DNA from: Boletus sp. NGJ
Lineage: Eukaryota; Basidiomycota; Agaricomycetes; Boletales; Boletaceae
Length of the DNA stretch: 64,000 bases
Direction of reading: 5' to 3'
Assembly (NCBI GenBank): GCA_019096195.1
Contig: JAGTXK010000040.1
Coordinates: forward strand, 62,001 to 126,000
Shown: in pieces, positions 13,573 to 26,093 of the stretch
Layout of the letters: each line of letters starts with the position of its first letter
Numbering within the stretch: the first letter of the stretch is position 1
Program-made: the position numbers and the translations under genes
The notes under the pieces: model-generated
The model's input: the letters and a program-made list of their open reading frames with translations, nothing else
Databases searched by the model: none
Told to the model about the DNA's origin: nothing

Positions 13573-14083
13573 TCAGTGCCTCATCGCAGCCTGCTGGCAA
13601 GTTGGGCACATGCTATTGATGTTTGGAGCTTTGAAAAGGGAATAAGCACCAGTCGGCGAGCAACGTCGACGAAACGTACAGTATTGCTGAGGGTACTGCC
13701 GGCTAGCGAACCCAAATCCTAGTCAGTGACAAGCGACCCGAGAGAGACGGGAACCATACTATTGGCAACACGTCTGCCTGCATCTAGGTGGAACGCAGTC
13801 GGGCGGGTGGTTAGGGCTAAATCTGCAGTTGCGGTTCTCGCAGACGATCTGTCAGCTATGTGGTCAGTGACCATGACATGCGTGTGACTTGCAACTAACG
13901 AGTTCTTCGGGCTGCGAAGTGGGTCAGTCGAGTCGGCCACCGTGAACGGCGAGGTGTCGCTCGCTTACCAAGGTAAATGCATGGCCGCAAGACAGGTAGA
14001 CGTTGCGGACGCTAGATGGCAAGGGCGTGTAAGCGACGATATAGCCGCGACCGCACGAGCACTCACTGTCTCCAGCGGCACAT
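13573..14083 (-). CDS. Small cysteine-rich CGH-type protein
   Basis: The start ATG at 14083 begins MCRWR. After a short intron comes VYLSCGHAFTL, then after a second intron IVCENRNCRFSPNHPPDC with PPRCRQTC next to it, then RQYPQQY, and finally MCPTCQQAAMRH and a stop. I recall this order (MC.W, CGH, C..CKFS..HP..C, C.QTCWQ, QFPQQY, CP.C) from a family of roughly 100-residue cytosolic proteins common in Agaricomycetes, where paired Cys/His residues suggest metal binding; the function is unknown. The frame around TCCQ is unclear: an in-frame TAG follows unless an intron begins there, and the QQY to CPTC stretch is open either as one exon or with an intron. A pseudogene is therefore possible. 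Confidence 0.5.
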
Positions 14084-14089
14084 TGTGAA

Positions 14090-14968
14090 CTGTGTGGTTA
14101 ACTCGACGAGGTGAAGTGATAAGCTATCGAGGTAGTGACTGAGGAGAAGGAGAGCGATGGTATGAATGGGTGCTCGTAGCCGCCTTTTATCTTCCGAATA
14201 AAGCTATGAGATCATTATCCGGACGACAATAGTAAAGGACGTACAGGCATGCCAAGGGACACGACACGTTAGCGTTTAACGCAGTCCGCCGCCACATCTG
14301 TGTAAAACGAGCACAGATTGCGCAGTAATTTATAACGAGAGATGAGTGGATGCCGTGCGTCATTTGATAGGGTTTCGCAGAGTTTGTCGTCGAGAAAGAC
14401 TAATCGAATAAGGAACGAGAACAAATAATCACTCAGGTCGTTGGCAGGAAGACGGGTCGTTAGCCCGGAAAGCGCCTCAAATCAGGTCACACGAAACCTG
14501 ATATTCGGTGACAGCCACCGATTTAGATAAATGAGAGCTGTCAGAGGAGTTGAACCGTTACAAAACTTGATTGAACATGTAACTGCCTTGGCTCACAAAT
14601 TTTGAGGGCGAGGTTGGGCGACGAAATGAAGTGGGAAATTGTCATCGCAGGGGTAACTTGAAGGGGTGACCCTCGCTGCCGTTAGCGTGGTCCATCCCCC
14701 TGCATATGACTGTAACAGGTCTGGAAAGATGAGGGAGCTGCATGCCATAATGATATTAACGGGGAACTTTCCGTTGTGAGCTGCAACCAATCCAAGTTGG
14801 ACGAAAAAAATGAAACGAGTGCAACAATTGGTTGTTAGGTTAGCTTGATCGTCTAACCCGGCTCTCTCCCAAATGAAACTCTGTTGAGCACATTAGCTGA
14901 CTAATACAGACAGCTCCTACCCAGGCTCTATCATCACAACTGCATTGCAGCAGTACTGGACGGATGCA
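14090..14968. other. Intergenic region between divergent genes
   Basis: Nearly 0.9 kb lies between the starts of the Cys-rich gene (minus) and the next gene (plus). An AGATAAAAGG box about 100 bp upstream of the Cys-rich start (around 14192) could serve as its TATA element. No RNA gene or credible coding frame was seen. Confidence 0.45.
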
Positions 14969-15547
14969 ATGACAGAATCAAATCAGACACCTACAGTGCC
15001 TTTATCTGTCTCGAAGGAGAACAAGAGAAAAAATTTCTACGAACACGGCAAGGTAAGTTAAGCCGCGCCCGAAGCTCTTCCCTTCTTGATAACCGGAGCT
15101 TGTTCGCTCCCATGTTCACAGGACGCATTGGGGCTGGCGCTTTCGGTAGCTAAGATGCAGGAAGAAAATGCGTTACGGAAGGCAGAGAAACATCATCATC
15201 AGGTAACTGAACTCCTCCGGTCTGGTTTCAGCCAAAGGCAATCGGCTCACTGCCAACTGTCGTCCACAGGTTGGCAAGTCTCGCGCTGTGCGGAACGATC
15301 GGGATCGTGCGAGCGAGAGGAGAAAGCGACTGGTAAATCACCTGACGGTGAATTACGGCCGCACTTATTTTATTCTTGTTCCCAGGAAGAGGCAAAGGTC
15401 GTGATTGCGAAACGACGAGCCGAAGCGAAGAAGGAGAAGGCAAGGTCCCGGAAAAAGTCCAAAAGTCGGTTGCGAAACCATGATGATGCCAAAATCACCG
15501 CACCGGAAGATACCACTGCGCCTCGGAAAAGAGTATCATTTGCTTGA
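14969..15547 (+). CDS. Small basic coiled-coil protein, unknown function
   Basis: The start is ATG 14969 (MTESNQTPTVPLSVSKENKR). Four exons join through introns with clear GTAAGT/GTAACT donors. They give KNFYEHGK, then DALGLALSVAKMQEENALRK, then VGKSRAVRNDRDRASERRKR, then EEAKVVIAKRRAEAKKEKAR, a Lys/Arg/Ser tract and a C-terminus ending KRVSFA. The charge pattern (alternating E/K/R/A) predicts a long helix or coiled coil, and the basic tail could be a nuclear localisation signal. About 130 residues. I do not recognise the family. Confidence 0.6.
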
Positions 15548-15619
15548 ATGACTGATTTATCAGTCCTCGCATTCCGAGCGGTCGAGTGCGATGCGGCGGC
15601 GAGCGATCTGATCGCGATT

Positions 15620-16002
15620 TTACTGCTGTCCGTCCTGCGCTTGTAATTTAGAGAGAGAATTGCTCGAATAACCTGTTACAAAACTTACAATGCCTGCCCA
15701 ATGCGCGTAGTTCGGCGAAGCCAGCTGTCATGGCGATCAACCGCCGCTGTTCTGGACCGAGGATCAACGGAACGTGGGTTGCGACGTGCTGTCTTGTTTG
15801 AATGTAAGCTAGAGCCTTGCCTCTCGTTGTCCAAGATTTTACACGTGCCCCGATTAACTTACGTAATAACAAACTTGTATTGAACCATTTCGAACAAGTC
15901 AGCTCTCGTCAAGTTCCCTTCAACGGCTAGTCCACGTACGTTTTCACTCACGTCTAAGACTTGTTGTGTCTTTACTGAAAGATCCTGCAATCTTGCCGAC
16001 AT
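15620..16002 (-). CDS. Small helical protein of about 97 residues, unknown
   Basis: The start ATG at 16002 gives MSARLQDLSVKTQQVLDVSE, a helical heptad-like N-terminus, followed by NLTRADLFEMVQYKFVIT. After a 40-bp-class intron comes GKALAYIQTRQHVATHVPLI then LGPEQRRLIAMTAGFAELRA, and after a further intron a short tail ending QDGQQ. The size, helical content and lack of signal suggest a subunit of a larger complex, but I could not match it to a named subunit. Its start lies 46 bp from the start of the divergent gene on the plus strand, so the two probably share a promoter. Confidence 0.55.
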
Positions 16003-16048
16003 CGCCGCCCTGCGATTCGCTTTCTCTTGGTTTTTGCAGAGACGTCCG
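16003..16048. promoter_or_regulatory. Very short bidirectional promoter
   Basis: Only 46 bp separates the two divergent start codons (16002 minus, 16049 plus). No TATA box fits. Either the 5' leaders overlap, or one of the starts lies further downstream in its frame. Confidence 0.45.
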
Positions 16049-17948
16049 ATGTCTCTGTACACTCCCGTTTTCCCGCCCCTGGATGAGCCCAACAGTTTGC
16101 AAAAGGGTTTGCCTGAAAACACGTCGACGGCTGCCTCTCGAAAGCAACAGAGCTACGTCGAGTTCTTACGCGATGTCCATCTATTCCTCTCCACTCAAAA
16201 CGACGTGTTGTCACCCCCTTCCCGTCCGAACTCCCCCATGTTTGACCATCGCGTCGAGAAAGTGAGGGGTGAAATACAAGATGTATTTAAAGCAACAGGG
16301 GGTGATACATCAAGTGGAAAGTGGACGCGCATCAGTCAATCCTTGAAGTTGGGATGTGTAAGAGGAAGGCCTTGGTCGGTACCCAAAGGTGATCCATGTG
16401 CACCCGAGGAGGACACGCATTGGATATTACCAGATGAAGAATCAGAGTGGATTGACTGGGAGAAGAAGAGGGAGGAGAGTAGACGGCTCAAAGGAAAGAC
16501 CAACACGTCTCCGCAGATTGGCAACGCCGCTGCCACCATACCTGACTCACAGAAGCCCAATCATGGAAGCTTTGTAGGGCTGACTCAACCTAACGCTATG
16601 GCGCGCCAACGGCCCCCTCGAGATGTCTCACCCACTACCCTCCGCGCCGCCAAGGAAAAGGTTAGAAAGTGGCAGGCGTCTGTGCCTGCCGAAGTGTGGC
16701 ATAATACGTCAAGTGGCTCCTCACCCGCTTCTACTAGAGCAGTTGCAGCAGAAAGACTACAGCGAAGCCGCACCCTTGATTTTGCAGTCGTGAAGCCAGC
16801 AGTGAAATCCGTCATCAGCAAGAGGGGGATAGGACCTCTGTCGCGTCCGACCGTCCGGAGTGGTTCCGCCCCCACACCTTCGCACAAGCCGGGAACATCT
16901 AAACTCTCAAAACCATCCAATGTACCGGCGCCCATTGATGTTGGTTCCAAGCGACCCATGAAAACCTCGCCCACAAAGGATGATATACAAACGGTGAGAC
17001 ACAGTTAGGTCATACTACATAGAGTTTCTGAGCCCCGGTCTGCTGTAGCCGTTCCTCCCACCATCTTTCCCAGCGCATCTGGCGACATCGACACCACTAG
17101 CTCATTCTGTGGCGCTTGTTCGCAACAAGCCGTCACCGATTTTGCCCCACCCTGCATCGTCGTCGATGCCTCTACCGTCGACACCTGCAGATCTTCCTGA
17201 GGCTCGCCAGCTCATTCCGGCGGAGCCCCACGCTACCAATGTGTCGCCTTCCCTACCGCCACAGATTAGTATTGTGCAACCAGGGAAACGATCTCGAGGG
17301 GTTTCCATGTCATTGGATCCTATTCCAGAAGACCCCCTTCTCACACTACCGGCTAAGAGATTACGAACCTTATCGCAGAAATGCTCCAGCTCGGCTCCCA
17401 AACATTCCGGGTTAATGTCGTCAAATGGGGAGTTGGACATAGTATCAAGCACTCGAGATGACGCACGAGATCCAAACCTTGGCCTAGCACCATCCCGCCG
17501 ATCCGATACGAACTCACTTGAGATGGTATCAGGTGCACCTTTGACTCCCGGGAAATTTGATCAGCTTGTCACGGCTGCAGACGCCCAAGGTTTTCCTGAG
17601 AAGATTCCATCGCCGACGAAATCGGTCAAGTCATACTTTTCTGTACCGGATTCAGATCTTGCGGATTCACCAGTGAAAACCAACTTGCTGCTAGAATCCC
17701 CGGTCAGTCCTATGCTCTCGTATGCTCAGAACCCGAGCGGCTTCCTACCTCAAATTACGTCGACTCAAATGGGCAAGGAATCTCCTACTGCTGGTCGGAC
17801 GAACAATGGGATCTTTGGGGTGGGCTATAGCTCTCAGTTTGATGTTGAGAGGCACGTGGATCGTGTCAGCGAATTACTGGAAAAGGACGTCGACTTTGAA
17901 GGGTGGTTGCGGGACGTGCGGATAGTCGAAACGAGCCAAGACCAATAG
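16049..17948 (+). CDS. Large Ser/Pro-rich basic protein, unknown function
   Basis: I chose ATG 16049 (MSLYTPVFPPLDEPNS) over the upstream TTG in the same frame. Exon 1 ends near 16992 with a GTGAGA donor; the acceptor that keeps the frame is the CTGTAG at about 17049. The N-terminal 150 residues look folded (YVEFLRDVHLFLSTQNDVLS and a W-rich acidic stretch DEESEWIDWEKKREESRRLK). The middle is disordered and rich in Ser, Pro, Thr and Lys with SPT/TPG phosphosite-like motifs. The C-terminus carries a second conserved-looking block (YSSQFDVERHVDRVSELLEK followed by DVDFEGWLRDV). It is probably a nuclear protein; no family recognised. Confidence 0.6.
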
Positions 17949-18177
17949 GAATTTTGTAACACGTGTACTCTATCTTTGATTATTCTGAGAGATGAACAAT
18001 AACTGAGGCTGGGAGCGGACCGAAGAAGGGAATCTGAAGGAGGGCAGTACGGCCTCGAGGCAGAGACCTGGACGCGTTATGATGATCATGTGACTTCCGT
18101 CCTTGTTCGATATCAGCGCGTGTTGCGGGACAAGTCGTGACAGCCACTGACAACCAATCGTTTCGTTTCTGCTCACG

Positions 18178-20218
18178 ATGAGTCGGAGGGACTCTCGGGC
18201 CTCCCTCAACGTCAGGCAGCACGACGCCCTCACAGAATTCGAAAACTGTAAGTCTCCTCATCCCTTTCCCAGCGTCCGTCTTGACGTTGTGGCAGTCAAG
18301 AAGAAATTTCTGCTCGCAAACAAGCACATCACGAAGTAGGCTTGCATTCTCATCTCCAAGAACGACGCTGAGCCTCTCATCCGGATATTAGACTTAATTC
18401 CACCCTGAGCGTTCGGATTGAGGAACTCCAAGCCGAGATATCTACCCTATATGTCGAGAATCTACGGCTTCGTGCTTCTGAGATTGCGCTGGCCACACAA
18501 CTCAAGAAGGAACAAGAGAAGTCGAGGAAAATTCTCGCGGATGCGGAAGCTGCGGTACGCCTCCATTCCGCCCTGTGGCATTGCATTCCTTGGACTTATT
18601 CTACCCCGTCTTAGACATCGAATCTCTCGAAACACCTTAGTTTCCTACGACAGTCATTGGACATCTCGCCTGATGCACTCTCCCCGACCTTGGAACCCAA
18701 ACCCCCTCCGAAGGCTCGTCGACCCATGTCGGATCCGAACACATCTCCACAGATGCCACGACTTTCTCGCGCTCCAAACTTTCCGGGAATCTATGAGGAT
18801 GACGAAGTGGCATCTTCTCCTGAAGCAGACGAGGACGAGGTCGTGCACGTCAGTTCGTCGGCACGTCGGAAAGCAAAGGACAGACTGTCTTCATCTCGCC
18901 TACTGTTGCCGCCTCGGGTGGTTTCCCCACCTCCCATACCAACACCTGTCCATGCTAACGTGGTAGAACGCGAGTCCACGAAACGGAAATCGAGTCGGAG
19001 GCAGAGTGGATTGCTTTCTATCAATACGGATGTTGGCTCATCGACGGGATCGGAGAGGCTGGAGGGTCCAGTACATCCGAGAGCGGCCAGCCCTGCCCTC
19101 GGGTCGCCAGAGCGTAGACATGCGGGGTTGGCTGAAGACGATGAAGAAAGACAGGTTAACGAATTAATGAGCTCAGGATTAGGTCGTACAGAGGAACTGG
19201 ATTTCGCGGCGTGGGCGAGGAAGGAGAGAAAAGAAAAGAAGTTGAAACTGGCGGAGAGGGACGTTGTTCACGAAGATACCGACCTCGGGACGTTGAGGGT
19301 AAAGGAGAGAAAGAGACGCAAGGAAGAGGAGGGCTCTGGGTTGAAGGATGTCACGAATTCTCCGAGAAGTCGTATGATGCTCCCGCCATTGGATACTCAT
19401 ACATCTGGTACGTGTAGGTCCCACCCTTCCCCCGGTTATCAGACCTTGCTTATCTGACTCCCTTTTGGTAAAAAGATCGAGATCGACAGCGCACGCCAGA
19501 GACTGATGTTCCAACTTCTGCTGCGACAACATCACGAACCTTCCTGTCGACTCCTGCAACCACACCCATTACCACGCCCCAAGTGTCTCAGGTACCAACA
19601 CCCCGCACGTCGAGTCCCATACCTCAAGGTGCTACATCCGCATCTGAATCCGAGGCACCTACAGGTGCGCGTGAACGTCGAGCCCGTAGAAGTGTCAACT
19701 ACGCTGAACCTAAACTTAACACGTGAGTCCGAAGCTCACAGTCCCCACGATATTTTCGCACACTGATACGTGATGGGGTTTCCAGAAAAATGCGGAAGCC
19801 TGATTCGGTACCCCCAGCCCCGGTGGCTATGGCAGCTCCGAAAAAGCGTATCTCGACGACCAACATTCAGAGCGACGACACGGACGGACGATCGTCGTTG
19901 GACGGTCCTTCCAGGCGCCCTGTCTCCCCTCTCCAACCTCCTGCGCCGAAACCGTTGACGGCGACGTCGGGCTCCTCTTCGACGAACGGTGGTTCCTCTG
20001 TTAAGCGCAAGAAATCACGACCGATTATACCCATTGACGATGACGATGAGAGCGACGGCACGCAGGCGGACGCTGAATATGGCGACGGGACTGTGAACGG
20101 GTGGGTCAACACGGACGGGCGACGACGAAATGCCCAAGCCGGCACGGCGCGGGGCAGTAATAGCCTTCGCAGGGTACTCGAAGCCGACGACGCGAGGCGA
20201 CACAGCCTTGCCGTATGA
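18178..20218 (+). CDS. SGO1: Shugoshin, protector of centromeric cohesin
   Basis: The start ATG at 18178 gives MSRRDSRASLNVRQHDALTE. Exons 2-3 encode the shugoshin N-terminal coiled coil (KKKFLLANKHITK, then LNSTLSVRIEELQAEIS and LYVENLRLRASEIALATQLK), which in known family members recruits PP2A. A long disordered, phosphosite-rich middle follows. The C-terminal SGO motif is present: RRARRSVNYAEPKLNT, then after an intron KMRKPD, the basic box that in known shugoshins binds phosphorylated histone H2A near centromeres. An acidic segment (IPIDDDDESDGTQAD) and a basic tail close the protein at the TGA at 20218. It acts at meiotic and mitotic centromeres to shield cohesin from separase. At least five introns. 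Confidence 0.85.
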
Positions 20219-20692
20219 CATGTACGATCCCCCCCCCTCCTCTCCTCCCTAGCTCTTGTCGTTGCGCATGATGTCCTTGTTTCTTTCGTAGGCTTATTCT
20301 ATACTATTGACAATACGAACCATGGTGATAAAGTACCATACGGATAAACCAAACCCGCTCATCATGTAATTATACGTTGGCTTTCTTTTCTCTCAATCTC
20401 CCATTCTCAGTCTCTTTTTTTTTTTGATCAACGTCCGTGATGACTTTTTTACGACATAATTATCATGTTATTCAGAAGCAAATAATATTTACAACATCTC
20501 GAATCCGTGTTGGAACCGATCTGACGCCCTCGTCCTACAGACGAAAAGGAGTGTATATGCACAGCAGAAAAAGGGTATCTCGACGTGGAGGTCACTTGGG
20601 TTCGTCAAAAGGAAGCCTAGTGATCATGACTCTCGAACGCGTCCTACAGAAGAAGAAAAAGGGTATTTCGACGCCCAAGTCTCTTGGGTTCG
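20219..20692. other. Short region between convergent genes
   Basis: It holds the 3' ends of shugoshin and the cyclase gene, a poly-T tract near 20418 and the outer unit of a two-copy repeat. No gene seen. Confidence 0.5.
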
Positions 20693-20720
20693 TCAAAAGT
20701 AAGCCTAGTCACACATCAAT
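20530..20720. repeat. Two-unit direct repeat covering the cyclase last exon
   Basis: Unit 1 (about 20530-20620) and unit 2 (about 20641-20715) share cgtcctacag, aaaaagggtat.tcgacg and cttgggttcgtcaaaag.aagcctagt. Unit 2 contains the short terminal exon and stop of the cyclase gene. Unit 1 is an outer copy with a further in-frame-looking stop, and probably lies in the 3' UTR. Confidence 0.7.
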
Positions 20721-22844
20721 CAGAAATCTCTCGCACGTTTGCATAGTTGAACGCAAATACTCACCGCGGCGTTGGGAGGACTCGCTGCTCCGCCAATGCT
20801 AACGAAGAGAATCGATGAGGGGACGGAACTCTACGATTAAAAGAAGAGAAAGACGGCTCTGCACGTACATGTTCAAAGGCCAAGAGGTGAAGAAGAAGGT
20901 GTATCTTCCCGTCTCCTTGCATACTTGCGACAGCGCTTCGAGGTCAAAGAATTCACCTTGCAGGGTTGAACAAAACAAAAAAGGATGAGTAAAATTTGGG
21001 GTCGTGACGAACGTAGTAACGTTGGCCCGAAAAAGGAAACTTGCCTATGGGCATTCCCCATAATCTTGGGGAGAGGCAGACGAGCGGTATGTCAGCATAT
21101 GCTTTCCACTTAGAGGTTTTGTCCACTCACCCAATGATGGTCTGGGCAAGGAGTGACGAAGAGGAAGAGTGTATCAGCCTCATGTGCAAAGTAATTCACT
21201 GTTGTGTTTGACCTACCTGGTGAAGCTGTGCAATACCTTGAGGTGCTGGCCAACGCTTTTCATTTTATTTTCATCGTCAGAACAGGCAACAATTGCCAAC
21301 ACCCTCTGAATTCCACACACCTCAAGGGAAGGTTGGTCTGATGCAATGGCAGCAAAGTGGTTGTTCCTGGAAGAGACCACGCGTCAGTTTTCCCTGTGTC
21401 ACTGGAAAACAAGAGGTGGCGAAAAAGTGTAGACGTACCATAAGAAACGTTTCATATCTTCGCTCTGTTCGATACCAGCACTTTAAAAACACACACACGC
21501 CCACGCACAAAAAAAAAAAAGAAAATGTCAGCTCAGCGTTTGAAAGACAACCACCCAAAAAAAGATTTGCGACGCACAAGCGCTCCCCCTCAGATCCACC
21601 ATCGCGCAAAGCTGCCTTGGCATCATTTTGAACAGCATAATACGTTTGAATGAACCCAACGCGGATGAGGAGGATGTCCGCCTGTCTAAACGTGACGCCC
21701 TGCTTCTTGGCGCACGCTTCGAGCTCGGCGACGCTGATCGGATGGGTGGTCCAGGGGTTGTAGGGCAGCGGGTTGCCGTCGGCGGTGTAATAGTGAACGA
21801 GGTCGAGGAGGACGCCGCGTCCGCAGATACCGTGTTTCGACCAGTCTAGATGGGGTAACAAACAAAAAAATGCCGTCAGTCGTTATGGACGTACGAGAGG
21901 CACTGGAAAAGACAAACTGTGCATTCCGAGCTTCACACGGGCGTGATCGATCTCACTCGGATCGTGAATCTCCATTTCACCCTCTGAAAGCGAGTCGGCG
22001 GGCGTGCTAATTGGGGGGAGAAGGGGAGGGGGTTGAAGAACAAACGCGTATCGAACCAAGCCAGACGTACTTGTTGTAAAACACGTTGTAATCCCTTAAC
22101 CCGTAATGCTTCAGACCGTCCCACTGCGAACCCGATTGCGTATTCTAAGGACATCCCAGGAACAGAAGTACGGTGACTCTGTGTGGGCAAACCGGCACAG
22201 AGCGGGCGAGGAGCACGTACGATGTGTATCACGTCGTCCCTGATCGGGATCGAATGCGAATCCTTGACAAACGTCGTAATCGAAGGAATCTTGCGTCCAA
22301 AGACAGGCTATACGCCATCGACAACGGTTCTCAGTCAAAACGCCAGCGTGAACTCGGACGAAACGTACTCTGGAAGGAAAATGAATCGGCCTATAGACCA
22401 CACCACAGGTCCCTAAAGTCAGCCGATACCATCCAGCGACAACATTTCATTGGCAGCCGACGACGTACCAATTCAACGAGACCGCCCTCCCAAAGCTATC
22501 CGTTCAAAACCCCCAATATAAGTAAGCAATTCAACACCAAACACCATCACGAACACAACGTACCGGATTTCCTCTTGCGCAGCCTTCTGCACGACATCTT
22601 CCGTCAACATATTGATCGTCCCCAGCTCGTCGTCTTTGCCCCACACCTCCCAAGCACATCCGTTGAACTCGTGAAACTTGGGCAGCTCGTCAAAGGATGG
22701 GAGGACCTTGGGCACGGTACCGTTCGTCTTGACCGCAGTCTCTGTCTTGAGAATCCCATTGGCCGGCACAACAGCCATCAGGGACGCAGGCTGCTCAGTC
22801 TTACCTTTCCTCTGAGAGAACATACGCTTTACACGAGATGTCAT
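20693..22844 (-). CDS. Putative cyclase (kynurenine formamidase-like)
   Basis: The start ATG at 22844 gives MTSRVKRMFSQRKGKTEQPA. FNGCAWEVWGKDDELGTINM is the N-terminal signature of fungal putative-cyclase (PF04199-type) proteins. Later exons hold HLDWSKHGICGRGVLLDLVH, the metal-site DWSKH.I.GRG block, then ACAKKQGVTFRQADILLIRV, HFAAIASDQPSLE, GMPIGEFFDLEALSQVCKET and GGAASPPNAA near the end. Members are metal-dependent amide hydrolases or cyclases; the substrate here cannot be told. The intron after GMPIG begins with GCAAGT, a GC-AG intron. The last exon is only a few codons long and lies in a two-copy repeat. Many short introns; cytosolic, no signal peptide. Confidence 0.82.
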
Positions 22845-23099
22845 GATGGAGAGCGAGAGAGAATGCGCGTGGGTGTATCAGAGGTACGATTGTCACGCCC
22901 GACAACGAATATATAGTCTCCACACGTTTTCCAGAGACGCGGGGAAAATATACACCGTCCTACGCGAATCATCACATGCCTATAGACCAGCAGCTGTCAG
23001 ATGTGGAAATTCGAACTGGATAGAACAGAAGACAAAAGTATAAATACATGGAAGCGGGCACTACTATAACAATTAGGCGACACGCGGCGTGTGGTATTC

Positions 23100-25785
<2,686 letters not shown>

Positions 25786-26093
25786 TGCTTGTTCGAGCGA
25801 ATAATTTGGTTGACGGGGCACCGCACGGTCAGAAAAAGCAACGACAACGAAAATAAAAAGAAAAAGAAAACGGGCTTGTGGAGAGACTTGAGGGAGTGTT
25901 ACGTTGCTGTGGAAGACGGGACAAAAACCAACCAGCTGACCGAACACAACTTAAGTTACCCTTTCGGGCGGAGGTCCGTGCGCCGCATTTCATTATGAAA
26001 AAAACATATGGTACTACGGGTACTTACAGTAAATCAAGCCAACGATTTAAAAAAAACGACCAACGTATATTGAAACCAGGTAACTCCCCCTCA

